Below are positions 36,087 to 44,964 of a stretch of 64,000 nt of DNA, piece after piece (positions within the stretch are counted from its first letter, which is position 1; each line of letters starts with the position of its first letter). This DNA is from Rhodopseudomonas sp. (lineage in GTDB: Bacteria > Pseudomonadota > Alphaproteobacteria > Rhizobiales > Xanthobacteraceae): positions 1 to 64,000 of the forward strand of contig NZ_JACABA010000001.1 of NCBI RefSeq assembly GCF_013377015.1. Reading direction: 5' to 3'. The position numbers and the translations under genes were made by a program. A model generated the notes under the pieces. The model was not told the DNA's origin. It saw nothing but the letters and a program-made list of their open reading frames with translations, and made no database searches.

Positions 36087-38602
36087 AGCCAGAGCACCTT
36101 GCGGCGCAGATCGAGATCGTCGCGCAACGCCGCCGACGGCCCCTGGTGAATCACCCGGCCGCGCTCCAGCGCCACCGTGGTGTCCGACAATGCCAGCGCC
36201 AGATCAAGATTGTGATCGACGATGACGATGGCGATTTCCTTGCGCAGCCGATCGAAGGTCTCGAACAATTGTTCGACGATGGCCGGCGCCAGCCCCTCGA
36301 ACGGCTCGTCGAGCAGCAGCACCCGGACGTCGCCGGACAGCGCGCGCGCCACCGCCACCATCTGCTGCTCGCCGCCCGACAGATAATCCGCCGGACTGTC
36401 GAGCCGCTCCTTGATACGCGGGAAATACTCGTAGATCCGCTCGCGGGTCCAGTGCACGCCGTTGCCGGTTTGCCGCTTCAAGGCGCCGAGTTCGAGGTTC
36501 TGCGCGACGCTCATGCCGGCGAATAGTCCGCGGCCCTGCGGCACATAGCCGATGCCGAGCCGCGCGTTCTCCGCCGACGACAGCCCGATCAATTGATGGC
36601 CGGACAGCCTGATCGATCCGCTGGACGCCGGCGCGATCCCGACCAGCGTTTTCAGCAGCGTCGACTTGCCAGCGCCGTTGCGGCCCAACAGCGCGATGAT
36701 CTCGTTGTCGTGCAGGGTGAAGGCGACGTCGTTGAGGATGTGGCTCTTGCCGTAGAAGGTGTTGACCGCCTCCGCCTCGAGCAGCGCGTCCCGGCCGGCG
36801 GCGGATTCGCGCGGCTGCGCGGCGATATGGCTGGCGCCGGAGCCAATATAGACCTCCTGTACCTTCGGGCTGGAGCGCGCGTCCTCGACCGAACCGTCAA
36901 GCAGCACGGTGCCTTCGTTCATCACCGTGACATGGTCGGCGAGCTGGAACACGCGGTCGATGTCGTGCTCGACCAGCAGCACCGGCAGATCCGCGGAAAT
37001 CCGCTTGATGATGGCGCCGATCCGCTCGCGTTCGGCGGCGGCGAGCCCGGCCAGCGGCTCGTCGAGCAGCAGGATCCGCGGTGCGGTTGCCAGCGCCACG
37101 CCCATGTCCAAGAGCCGCTGCCCGCCATAGGACAGCATCCCGGCTTCCGCGCTCTCGATGCCGGCGAGGCCGAGATAGCGGATCACGCCGTCGGTCTCGC
37201 CATTGATGGCGTCGATCGCCAGCGCATTGGTCAAGGGATCGAACCGGCGCGGATGCCGCGCCTGCACCGCGAGGCGGATGTTTTCGCCGACGCTGAGCGC
37301 CGGAAACAGATTGGTGATCTGGAACGAGCGACCGATCCCGGCGCTGGCGATCTGTTCCGGGGTGTGGCCGCCGATCGGCTGACCCATCAGGGTCACGCTG
37401 CCTTTGTCGGGCGAAAACATCCCGGACAGCAAATTGAACGCCGTGGTCTTGCCGGCGCCGTTGGGACCGATCAGCGCGTGCAGGGTGCGATCGGCGATCG
37501 CGATGTCGATGCCTTGCACCGCCTTGATCCCGCCGAAGCTCTTGACGATGTGATGCGCCGCCAACACCGGGCCTTCGACCGTCGACTTCGGCCGCAGAAA
37601 TTCCGGCAGCGGCAACGGCTCGATCTTGCGCGCCGACATCGCGGCGTCCTCGATCACCTTCTTGCGGAACGGCGACAGCAGCCGCTCGCCGAAGCCGATC
37701 AGGCCGGTCGGCGAGAACACGATGAAGCCGACGAAGATCAGGCCGAACCAGAATAGCCAGTTCTCGGTATAGATGCCGAGGAATTCACGAAACAGGATGA
37801 AGAACAGCGCGCCCAGCGCGGGGCCGAGGAAGCTGCGCATGCCGCCGATCACCACCATCGCCAGCAATTCGCCGGAGAAAGCCACCGAGATCGGATCGGC
37901 CGAAGTCATCCGGTTCTTGTACAACAGCAGAATCCCGGCAAGGCCGGTGATCGTCGCCGACAGCACGAAAGCCATCAGCTTGTAGCGATTGGTCGGGTAG
38001 CCGAGAAACCGCGCGCGCTGCTCGTTCTCGCGGATCGCCACCAGCACGCTGCCGGCCGGCGAGCGATGGAATTGCCACAGCAAAACCAGCACCGCGAACG
38101 AGATCATCGCGACGAACCCGTAGTAGGTGGTGCCGGATTCCAGATCGAAACCGAGCAGCGATGGCCGTTTGATGCCGCCGATGCCATTCTCGCCGCCGGT
38201 GACGTCGGTCCAGCGGAACGCCACGCTGTACAACATCGCCGCCAGCGCCAGCGTCAGCAGCGAGAAATACACCCCGCGGCGGCGCAGGATCAGATAGCCG
38301 AACGCGGTAGCGATCACCGCGACGATCACGAGGCTGATCAGCATCGGGCCGAGCAGCGAATTCGGCAGCAGGTCGCGCTGGATCAGCGCCGCGGCATAGG
38401 CCGCAAGGCCGAACCAGGCGCCGTGGCCGAACGACACCAGGCCGGTGTAGCCGACCAGGATGTTCAGCGCCATGCAGGCCAGCGCGAACACGACGACTTC
38501 GGTCGCCGACGTCACGGTAAGCCCGAGCGCCAGCAGAATCGGCGGCAACGCCAGCAGGCCCAGCGCGGCAATGATCAGCGGAATCGGCAGGCGTTTCAAC
38601 AT
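36083..38602 (-). CDS. Triple-fusion Liv-type ABC transporter (permease LivM + ATPases LivG + LivF)
   Basis: One 839-residue open frame holds three normally separate subunits. Residues about 1-325 are a LivM permease (YTGLVSFGHGAWFGLAAY, ENEQRARFLGYPTNRYKL). About 343-585 are a LivG ATPase with Walker A GPNGAGKTT near 377, signature LSYGGQR and Walker B ILLLDEPLAG. About 606-839 are a LivF ATPase with GRNGAGKST near 637, LSGGEQQMVAVARAL and VLLLDEPFEGLAP. No internal stop or frameshift is needed. It works with the LivH permease 4 bases upstream and the binding protein. Fusion fixes a 1:1:1 ratio; substrate is probably an organic or hydroxy acid. Confidence 0.93.
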   Translation of the reverse strand: MLKRLPIPLIIAALGLLALPPILLALGLTVTSATEVVVFALACMALNILVGYTGLVSFGHGAWFGLAAYAAALIQRDLLPNSLLGPMLISLVIVAVIATAFGYLILRRRGVYFSLLTLALAAMLYSVAFRWTDVTGGENGIGGIKRPSLLGFDLESGTTYYGFVAMISFAVLVLLWQFHRSPAGSVLVAIRENEQRARFLGYPTNRYKLMAFVLSATITGLAGILLLYKNRMTSADPISVAFSGELLAMVVIGGMRSFLGPALGALFFILFREFLGIYTENWLFWFGLIFVGFIVFSPTGLIGFGERLLSPFRKKVIEDAAMSARKIEPLPLPEFLRPKSTVEGPVLAAHHIVKSFGGIKAVQGIDIAIADRTLHALIGPNGAGKTTAFNLLSGMFSPDKGSVTLMGQPIGGHTPEQIASAGIGRSFQITNLFPALSVGENIRLAVQARHPRRFDPLTNALAIDAINGETDGVIRYLGLAGIESAEAGMLSYGGQRLLDMGVALATAPRILLLDEPLAGLAAAERERIGAIIKRISADLPVLLVEHDIDRVFQLADHVTVMNEGTVLLDGSVEDARSSPKVQEVYIGSGASHIAAQPRESAAGRDALLEAEAVNTFYGKSHILNDVAFTLHDNEIIALLGRNGAGKSTLLKTLVGIAPASSGSIRLSGHQLIGLSSAENARLGIGYVPQGRGLFAGMSVAQNLELGALKRQTGNGVHWTRERIYEYFPRIKERLDSPADYLSGGEQQMVAVARALSGDVRVLLLDEPFEGLAPAIVEQLFETFDRLRKEIAIVIVDHNLDLALALSDTTVALERGRVIHQGPSAALRDDLDLRRKVLWL

Positions 38603-38606
38603 CCGC

Positions 38607-39485
38607 CTACTCGAACCTTGTGATGCGCTCGCCGAACAGGCCGCGCGGCCGGAACAGCAGCACCAGGAGCATCAGCAGATAGATTGCGGCGGTGGAGGCC
38701 GCGGAATAGCCGATCCCGACCATCACGCCCTTGACCAGGCCGACCAGCAGCGCGGCGAACACCACGCCCCAGAACGAGCCGAGCCCGCCAATCACCACCA
38801 CGACGAAGGCGGGGGTGATGATCTCCTGCCCCATCGCCGGATGGATCGAATAGATCGGCGCCAGCAGCACGCCGGCGAGACCCGCCAACCCAATGCCCAG
38901 CGCCGCGACCGCCGACATATAGGGCTGCAGCGAAATGCCGAGCGCGCCGACCATGTCGGGGTTCTGCACCCCGGCGCGCACCACGCGGCCGAACGAGGTC
39001 TTCTGCAGCAGCAGCCACAGCCCGGCGATACAGGCGGCGGCGACGCCGAGCAGCACCACGCGGTAGAATGAATAGATGAAGCTGCCGATGAAGACCTGGC
39101 CGCGCAGCGCCTGCGGTATGGAATACGACAACGGTGGGGCGCCGAAGATCATCCGCAGCCCCTGCTCCGCCACCATGGCGAGGCCAAAGGTCAGCAGCAG
39201 CGACAGGATCGGGTCGGAGCGATAAAAGCGGCGAAACAGCAGCCGTTCGATCACCACGCCGAGCAGCGCCACCACCACCGGCGCCACCACGAAGGCGCCG
39301 CCGAAGCCGAGCCAGGGCGAGACGATCAGCGTCAGATAGGCGCCGATCGCATAGAATGCGCCATGCGCCAGATTGACGATGCCGCCGAGCGAGAAGATCA
39401 GCGACAGCCCGAGCGCGATCAACAGATAGTACACGCCATCGAGAAGGCCGTTGAGGACTTGCTGCGCCAGCAGGATGGTGGACAT
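38607..39485 (-). CDS. livH: Branched-chain-type ABC transporter permease LivH
   Basis: The 292-residue permease has about eight membrane helices. Family motifs are GLSLIFSLGGIVNLAHGAFYAIGAY split over helices 1-2 and FGRVVRAGVQNPDMVGALGI in the cytoplasmic coupling loop. It pairs with the LivM domain of the downstream triple fusion, only 4 bases away. Despite the name, transporters of this family carry many acids, amides and aromatic compounds. It is encoded after the binding-protein gene, with a family C repeat between. Confidence 0.92.
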   Translation of the reverse strand: MSTILLAQQVLNGLLDGVYYLLIALGLSLIFSLGGIVNLAHGAFYAIGAYLTLIVSPWLGFGGAFVVAPVVVALLGVVIERLLFRRFYRSDPILSLLLTFGLAMVAEQGLRMIFGAPPLSYSIPQALRGQVFIGSFIYSFYRVVLLGVAAACIAGLWLLLQKTSFGRVVRAGVQNPDMVGALGISLQPYMSAVAALGIGLAGLAGVLLAPIYSIHPAMGQEIITPAFVVVVIGGLGSFWGVVFAALLVGLVKGVMVGIGYSAASTAAIYLLMLLVLLFRPRGLFGERITRFE

Positions 39486-39526
39486 GGGAACTTCCGTGTT
39501 GGCGCTCGGAACGATGTAACGACGTT

Positions 39527-39640
39527 CGTCATTCCGGGATGCGCCCTTGTTGGGGCGCAGGCCCGGAATCCGTTCTCCCGGCAGTGGTTATGGATTCCGG
39601 GTTCGCTCGCAGCTGACGCTGCTCGCGCCCCGGAATGACA
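39527..39640. repeat. Intergenic inverted repeat, family C, copy 1
   Basis: It starts CGTCATTCCGGGATGCGCCC and ends GCGCCCCGGAATGACA, with inner GGCCCGGAATCC and GGATTCCGGGTTCGCTCGCA parts. The second copy is at 42620-42733. Confidence 0.8.
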
Positions 39641-39664
39641 AGCGTAAAGCCAATGACAATCCGC

Positions 39665-40921
39665 TCAGCTCGGGAAGGTGCAGCTGTTCTCCTCCTTGGT
39701 GGCGGCGATCACTTCCAGCGGTTCTTCGGGGCCCGGGACTGCGGGGCTCGAGGTGAAGATGTCCCACTGGTTCTTGATCTTGTCGGCGGGCAATGCGGTC
39801 ACCGCATACATCTCGTGCATCAGCTGATGGTCGGAGGCGCGGAAGTAGCCCTGCCGCGTTTTCAACAGGTCGAACTTGGCGCCCTTTTCGAAGTGCTCGA
39901 TGATCTTCGGCGACTCCGCGGATTTCAGCTCATTGACGCTGGCGGCGACGATCTTGGTGGCGATGTAATCGCCCCAGGCCTGGTTCTCAGGCGGCTTGTT
40001 GTACTTCTTGGTGAAGGCGGCGACGAACGCCTTGCTGCCGGGGGTGTCGATCTGGTGATGCCAGACCACCGGCCAGGTGCCGACGAAATTGCCCTTGCCG
40101 GCCGCCCAGGCCAATGCGGTGTCGAAGCCGAAGCCGCCGACCGGAAAGGTCAGGCCGAATTCGGCGTATTGCTTGAGGAAGTTGGTGATCTGGTTGCCGG
40201 CGAGATTGATCACCACCAGATCGGGCTTGGCTTCGCGGATCTTCAGCAGATAGGCCGAGAAGTCGGTGGCGTCGGTCGGCACCAGGTCGTCGCCGGCGAA
40301 CTGGCCGCCATTGGCTTCCATGAAGCGCTTCGAGACTTTCAGCAGGTCGTGGCCGAAGGCGTAGTCCGCCGTGAGCGAGTACCACTTCTTGCCCTTGACC
40401 AAGCCGTCGCGCAGGAACGAGCGGCCGACCGTCTTCACATACATCGAGTTCTGGCTCTCGACGTGGAACATGTAGCGCTGGCAATCCTTGCCGCGCAGCG
40501 CGTCGGAATTGCCGCCGGTGTTGATGAACAGCGTCTTGTTGCGCGAGGCGACCTGCGCGATGGTCAGGCACGACGCCGAGGAAATCTCGCCGATGATGCA
40601 GGCGACCTTGTCGCGCTCGATCATCCGCTCGGCCTTGGTCGAGGCAGTCTGCGGATTGACCGAGTCCTCCTTCAGCACCTCGACCTTGCGGCCCATCATG
40701 CCGCCCGCGGCGTTGATTTCCTCGACCGCAAGGTCGATCGCCATCACGGCGTATTCGCCGAGCGGCCCGAGAAAGCCGGTGCGCGGCGTCAAATGGCCGA
40801 TGCGGATGACGTCGGCGGTCTGCGCCCGCAGGATCGCCGGCGCGGACAGCCCCGACACCAGCGCGAGGCCGCCGGCGGTCTTCAACAGCGCACGGCGCGT
40901 AACATGGTTGTCTTGCGACAT
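39665..40921 (-). CDS. ABC transporter substrate-binding protein (LivK type)
   Basis: The 418-residue protein starts with a twin-arginine-type signal (VTRRALLKTAGGLALVSG, cleavage near ILRAQT). It then has the Peripla_BP_6 pattern IRIGHLTPRTGFLGPLGEYAV, EEINAAGGMMGRKVEVLKED and KAERMIERDKVACIIGEISS. It captures the substrate for the LivH and LivM-G-F fusion importer encoded downstream. The ligand is not identifiable, but the operon's 3-hydroxyacid dehydrogenase and BKACE suggest a beta-hydroxy or related organic acid. It diverges from the GntR regulator with a 174-base gap containing a palindrome. Confidence 0.92.
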   Translation of the reverse strand: MSQDNHVTRRALLKTAGGLALVSGLSAPAILRAQTADVIRIGHLTPRTGFLGPLGEYAVMAIDLAVEEINAAGGMMGRKVEVLKEDSVNPQTASTKAERMIERDKVACIIGEISSASCLTIAQVASRNKTLFINTGGNSDALRGKDCQRYMFHVESQNSMYVKTVGRSFLRDGLVKGKKWYSLTADYAFGHDLLKVSKRFMEANGGQFAGDDLVPTDATDFSAYLLKIREAKPDLVVINLAGNQITNFLKQYAEFGLTFPVGGFGFDTALAWAAGKGNFVGTWPVVWHHQIDTPGSKAFVAAFTKKYNKPPENQAWGDYIATKIVAASVNELKSAESPKIIEHFEKGAKFDLLKTRQGYFRASDHQLMHEMYAVTALPADKIKNQWDIFTSSPAVPGPEEPLEVIAATKEENSCTFPS

Positions 40922-41011
40922 CGGCGTTTTTCTCCCTGCTCCGCCGCATTCGCGGCTGTTTTGCTCTCCGGCCTGCCCCGCGCTGTTACCGCGCGTGTCG
41001 CTTGCCGTGAT

Positions 41012-41023
41012 CTGTGATCACAG
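41012..41023. promoter_or_regulatory. Candidate GntR operator palindrome
   Basis: The perfect 12-base palindrome CTGTGATCACAG, within TGATCTGTGATCACAGTT, lies between the divergent binding-protein and GntR genes. FCD-type GntR proteins bind short palindromes in such positions. Binding by the adjacent regulator is inferred. Confidence 0.45.
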
Positions 41024-41095
41024 TTAGGCTCGCAAAAGTTTCGAGCTTTGTCGAGTCCCTTTGTCCGCTTGCCGTCATCCCGCTGGAGCCTGCGC

Positions 41096-41794
41096 GTGAA
41101 TCTGCATGCCGCGCCGAACCTGATCGAACCGCTGGATCGCCAGACGCTGGGCGAACGCGCCTATGCGCGGCTGGCCGACCTGCTGATGTCAGGGCGCCTC
41201 GCGCCCGGGGAAAAACTGTCGCTGCGCGCGGCGGCGGATCTGCTCGGCGTCTCGATGATGCCGGTGCGCGAGGCGGTGTCGCGGCTGGTCGCCGACCATG
41301 CGCTGGAGGTGACGCCGAACCGCGCGGTGCGGGTACCGGTGATGACGGCAGCGCAGTTTCGCGACCTGACAAGGGTGCGGATCGCGATCGAGGGCCACGC
41401 GGCGGCCGAGGCCGCGGCGCATCGCGGCAAGCGCGACATCGCGGCGATCGCGGCGTCGGAAACGGCGATGCGCGCCGAGAGCAGGCTGAAGGCGCCGGAT
41501 CTGCCGCGCGCGGTCGAACTCAACAAGACCTTTCACTTCGCGGTCTATGAGGCGGCCGGATCGCCGATCCTGGTGGAGATCATCCGCGCGCTGTGGCTGA
41601 AGGCCGGCCCGGTGCTCAATCTCGATCTGCGCGCCAACCCCGACCGCTTGGCGCATGGCGGCGCGGTGAAATTTCACGCCGACGCGCGCAAGGCGATCGA
41701 GGCCGGCAACGCCGCCGCGGCCGCGGCCGCGATTGCCGGCGACATCACGACCGCCTCGGACTTCATCCTGTCGCGCGGCGGTCTCGCCGACTGA
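41096..41794 (+). CDS. GntR-family transcriptional regulator (FCD domain)
   Basis: The 232-residue regulator has an N-terminal winged helix (TLGERAYARLADLLMSGRLAPGEKLS, LLGVSMMPVREAVSRLVAD) and an all-helical FCD ligand domain from about residue 85 (DLTRVRIAIEGHAAAEAA, ELNKTFHFAVYEAAGSP, FHADARKAIEAGN), whose His and Asp residues usually bind a metal and a carboxylic acid. The GTG at 41096, with GGAG 7 bases upstream, is preferred over a TTG 48 bases earlier. It diverges from the importer operon and is followed by an SDR gene after 24 bases; it probably controls both in response to an organic acid. Confidence 0.9.
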   Translation: MNLHAAPNLIEPLDRQTLGERAYARLADLLMSGRLAPGEKLSLRAAADLLGVSMMPVREAVSRLVADHALEVTPNRAVRVPVMTAAQFRDLTRVRIAIEGHAAAEAAAHRGKRDIAAIAASETAMRAESRLKAPDLPRAVELNKTFHFAVYEAAGSPILVEIIRALWLKAGPVLNLDLRANPDRLAHGGAVKFHADARKAIEAGNAAAAAAAIAGDITTASDFILSRGGLAD

Positions 41795-41818
41795 GTTTTG
41801 TTCAACACTGGAGTGACC

Positions 41819-42595
41819 ATGGATCTCGGCATCAACGGACTGCGCGTGCTGGTGACGGCGGGCGCCAACGGCATCGGACTGGCGATCGCCCGCGCCTTCG
41901 TCGGCGAAGGCGCCAAGGTTCATATCTGCGACATCGACGACGAAGCTCTTGGCGCTTTGTCCAAGAGCGATCCCGCCTTGACGCAGACCCACTGCGACGT
42001 CGCGAACCGGTCTTCGGTGGCGACGCTGTTCGAGAAGGCGACCGCAATGCTCGGCGGGCTCGACGTGCTGGTGAACAATGCCGGCATCGCCGGCCCCACC
42101 GCGAAGGTCGAGGAGATGCATCCGGAAGACTGGGACCGCACGCTGGCGATCTGCCTCACCGGGCAGTTCAACTGCGCGCGGCTGGCGGTGCCGTTGCTGC
42201 GCCAGAGCAAGAACGCCTCGATCGTCAATCTGTCGTCGGCGGCGGGTCGGCTCGGCTTCGCGCTGCGCACGCCCTATGCGGCGGCGAAATGGGGTGTCAT
42301 CGGTTTCACCAAGTCGCTGGCGATCGAACTCGGCCCCGACAACATCCGCGTCAACGCCATCCTGCCCGGCCTCGTCGCCGGCGACCGCCAGCGTCGGGTG
42401 CTGGAGGCCAAGGCGCAGCAGCGCGGGATCTCCTTCGCCGAGATGGAGAGGACTGCGTTCTCCTACACCTCGATCAAGGACTACGTGACGCCGCAGCAGC
42501 TCGCCGACCAGATCGTCTTCATGTGCAGCTCGCGTGGCCGGACGATCTCGGGGCAGGCGATCTCGATCTGCGGCGACACCCAGATGCTGGGGTGA
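41819..42595 (+). CDS. SDR oxidoreductase
   Basis: The 258-residue classical SDR has VTAGANGIGLAIARAF for cofactor binding, NNAGIAGP, catalytic Ser in LSSAAGRLG, catalytic Tyr/Lys in YAAAKWGV, and NAILPGLVAGDRQ. The family oxidises secondary alcohols. It lies 24 bases after the GntR gene and is probably cotranscribed, so its substrate may be linked to the imported acid. It may also supply the threonate-type genes nearby. Neither is proven. Confidence 0.88.
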   Translation: MDLGINGLRVLVTAGANGIGLAIARAFVGEGAKVHICDIDDEALGALSKSDPALTQTHCDVANRSSVATLFEKATAMLGGLDVLVNNAGIAGPTAKVEEMHPEDWDRTLAICLTGQFNCARLAVPLLRQSKNASIVNLSSAAGRLGFALRTPYAAAKWGVIGFTKSLAIELGPDNIRVNAILPGLVAGDRQRRVLEAKAQQRGISFAEMERTAFSYTSIKDYVTPQQLADQIVFMCSSRGRTISGQAISICGDTQMLG

Positions 42596-42619
42596 GTGTC
42601 CCACCGCGAAAAGAAGAGC

Positions 42620-42733
42620 CGTCATTCCGGGGCGCGAGCCCTTGGGCGAGCGAACCCGGAATCTCGCGACACGGCATGGGCTCAAGATTCCGGGTTCGCT
42701 CGCAGCTGTCGCTGCGCGCGCCCCGGAATGACG
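42620..42733. repeat. Intergenic inverted repeat, family C, copy 2
   Basis: It runs from CGTCATTCCGGGGCGCGAGC to GCGCGCCCCGGAATGACG, with the inner part GATTCCGGGTTCGCTCGCAG shared with the copy at 39527. It separates the SDR from the convergent OtnK-type gene and could act as a bidirectional terminator. Confidence 0.8.
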
Positions 42734-42737
42734 GGTC

Positions 42738-44009
42738 TCACCGCATCAGTTTCAGCGCATCGCTGAAGAACGTCTCGCCGCCGAAATTGCCGGATTTCAA
42801 CGCCAGCAGCATCTCGTGCCTGGCGCTGACCGCGCGCAACACCGGGACGCCGGCGGCGATCTCTGGCCCGACCAGAAAGCCTGGAATGCCGAGGCGATCG
42901 ACCACCGCGCCCGAGGTCTCGCCGCCCGCCGCTACCAGCCGGCGCACGCCGGCCGCGACGAGGCCTTCGGCGAGATCGGCCATCGCCTGCTCGATGGCGT
43001 AGCCGGCGGCGTGGCGACCGAACTTCGCCTGCACCGCCGCGACCTGATCCGGCGTCGCACTTGAGGCGATTAGCACCGGCCCGTCGCCCAGTCGGCCAAT
43101 GGCCCAGTCCAGCGCTCGCGCGACTTCGGCGGGGCCGGCCATGATCTGCTCGGGATCCAGTTGCAGCACCGGCATCGTCGCCTCCGCCTTCGCGATCTGC
43201 GCCAGCGTCGCCTGCGAGCAACTGCCTGCCAAACACGCCGCCGGACCACCGACGGCGGCCTCCGAGATCGATGCCGCTTGCGACGTGATACGCCCCGAGT
43301 GGACCAGCGCGCGCGCAAGCCCGAGCCCGAGCCCGCTGGCGCCGACCGACACGCGATGCCGCAGCGCTGCCGCGCCAATGGTTTCCAGATCGCGTTCGAA
43401 CACCGCGTCGGCAATCGCCGCGGCAAAACCCTTCGCGGCAAGACCCGCCAGATGCGTACGCAGCGCCTCCGGTCCCTGCGCGATCATCGCGAGATCGGCG
43501 AGGCCGACCTTGCCCCTGCTCTGCCGCGCCAGCACCCGAACCAGATTTGAATCGCGCATCGGGTTGAGCGGATGATCCTTCAACGGACTTTCATTCAGCG
43601 GCACGGCGCCGACGAACAGATTGCCCATATAGACGGTGCGACCGGTCTCCGGGAACGCCGGCGTCACCAGCACGATCGGCTCGCCGGCATCTGCGCGCAA
43701 CACGTCCAGCACCGGGCCGATATTGCCCGCATCGGTGGAATCGAAAGTCGAGCAGATCTTGAACAGCACATGCGAGGCGCCGCGGCTGCGCAGCCATTTT
43801 TCGGCGGCGCGCGATTTCTCCACCGCGAGCGGCGCCGCGATCGAGCGGCTCTTCAGCGACACCACCACGGCGTCGACCTCGGGCAGCTGAAGATCATCCG
43901 GCGGCACACCGATGGTCTGCACCGTTCGCAAACCCTGGCGCGTCAGCGTATTGGCGAGGTCGGATGCGCCGGTGTAGTCGTCGGCGATGCAGCCCAGCGC
44001 TAGCGTCAC
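42738..44009 (-). CDS. otnK: Four-carbon acid sugar kinase (DUF1537, OtnK type)
   Basis: The 423-residue kinase has the N-terminal substrate-domain motif LGCIADDYTGASDLA and the C-terminal nucleotide motif VAAGGETSGAVVDRL. OtnK enzymes phosphorylate 3-oxo-tetronates (2-dehydro-threonate/erythronate derivatives) at O4 with ATP. The GTG start overlaps the TGA of the OtnI-type gene upstream, so the two are translationally coupled. With OtnI, LtnD and OtnC neighbours it gives a complete threonate/erythronate route to dihydroxyacetone phosphate. Confidence 0.92.
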   Translation of the reverse strand: MTLALGCIADDYTGASDLANTLTRQGLRTVQTIGVPPDDLQLPEVDAVVVSLKSRSIAAPLAVEKSRAAEKWLRSRGASHVLFKICSTFDSTDAGNIGPVLDVLRADAGEPIVLVTPAFPETGRTVYMGNLFVGAVPLNESPLKDHPLNPMRDSNLVRVLARQSRGKVGLADLAMIAQGPEALRTHLAGLAAKGFAAAIADAVFERDLETIGAAALRHRVSVGASGLGLGLARALVHSGRITSQAASISEAAVGGPAACLAGSCSQATLAQIAKAEATMPVLQLDPEQIMAGPAEVARALDWAIGRLGDGPVLIASSATPDQVAAVQAKFGRHAAGYAIEQAMADLAEGLVAAGVRRLVAAGGETSGAVVDRLGIPGFLVGPEIAAGVPVLRAVSARHEMLLALKSGNFGGETFFSDALKLMR

Positions 44010-44788
44010 GACAGCGCTCCGGCATAAGCCGCGAACCAGCCGAGCCCGTCGACGGTGCGACCGCGCGGGCGATATTCGCAGCCGACGAAACCGTCATAGC
44101 CGAGCCGGTCCAGCTCCTCGAACAGAAACGGATAGTTCAGTTCCTCGCCGTCGGGCTCGTTGCGCGACGGCACGCTGGCGATCTGGACATGGCCGATGAT
44201 CGGCATCATCTCGCGCAGCCGCATCGCAACGTCGCCGTGCAGGATCTGGCAGTGATAGATGTCGAATTGCAGTTTGAGATTGGGAATTTTCAGCTCGCGG
44301 ATCAGGTCGCGCGCGAAGGTGAAATCGTTGAGGAAATAGCCGGGCACGTCGCGGGGATTGATCGGCTCGATCACCAATTCGATGCCGTGCGGCGCGAAAA
44401 ATTCCGCCGCATGGGTCACCGATTTGGTGAAGGCATGCACGGCGTCGGGATCGCGACGGTCGGCGATCCCGGCCATCAGATGCAGCCGCTTGACGCCGGT
44501 GGTCTGCGCGTAGGGCAGCGCGGTGACGAGGCTCTGCTGCAACTCGGCGAATTTGTGCGGCCGCGCCGCGAAACCCTTTTCTCCGGCTCCCCAATCGCCC
44601 GGCGGCAGGTTGAACAGCGCCTGGACCAGTTGATTGCGCCGCAGCCGTTCGCCGACCGCCTCGGGCGAATGATCGTAGGGAAAAAGGAATTCCACCGCGG
44701 TGAAGCCAGCGTCCGCCGCGGCGTCGAAGCGATCGAGGAACGGATGCTCGGTGAACATCATGCTGAGATTGGCGGCGAAGCGCGGCAT
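44006..44788 (-). CDS. otnI: Hydroxypyruvate isomerase family, OtnI-type 2-oxo-tetronate isomerase
   Basis: The 260-residue TIM-barrel sugar isomerase begins RFAANLSMMFTEHPFLDRF. Metal ligands are visible as Glu in VIEPINPRDVPGY, Asp in QFDIYHCQ, His in IGHVQIASVPSR and Glu in GCEYRPRG. OtnI interconverts 2-oxo- and 3-oxo-tetronate ahead of the OtnK kinase; relatives named Hyi isomerise hydroxypyruvate. The genomic link to OtnK, sharing a GTGA overlap, favours the tetronate role. Confidence 0.9.
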   Translation of the reverse strand: MPRFAANLSMMFTEHPFLDRFDAAADAGFTAVEFLFPYDHSPEAVGERLRRNQLVQALFNLPPGDWGAGEKGFAARPHKFAELQQSLVTALPYAQTTGVKRLHLMAGIADRRDPDAVHAFTKSVTHAAEFFAPHGIELVIEPINPRDVPGYFLNDFTFARDLIRELKIPNLKLQFDIYHCQILHGDVAMRLREMMPIIGHVQIASVPSRNEPDGEELNYPFLFEELDRLGYDGFVGCEYRPRGRTVDGLGWFAAYAGALS

Positions 44789-44842
44789 CGATCATTGTCC
44801 CCAAATACGCAAATGCTGCGATTGCAGCATTGGCCTCTCGTT

Positions 44843-44953
44843 CGTCATTGCGAGGAGCGAAGCGACGAAGCAATCCAGGAGACGCCGGGCACGGAGCTCC
44901 TGGACTGCTTCGCTTTCGGGCGACGCGACGCGCCGCCCTCGGCTCGCAATGAC
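44843..44953. repeat. Family A palindromic repeat, long form
   Basis: The left part CGTCATTGCGAGGAGCGAAG and right end GGCTCGCAATGACA are clear. The insert (GGGCGACGCGACGCGCCGCCC) lies in the right half, so this copy is oriented opposite to those at 11480, 27628 and 46634. Confidence 0.8.
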
Positions 44954-44964
44954 AATCTACTCAC

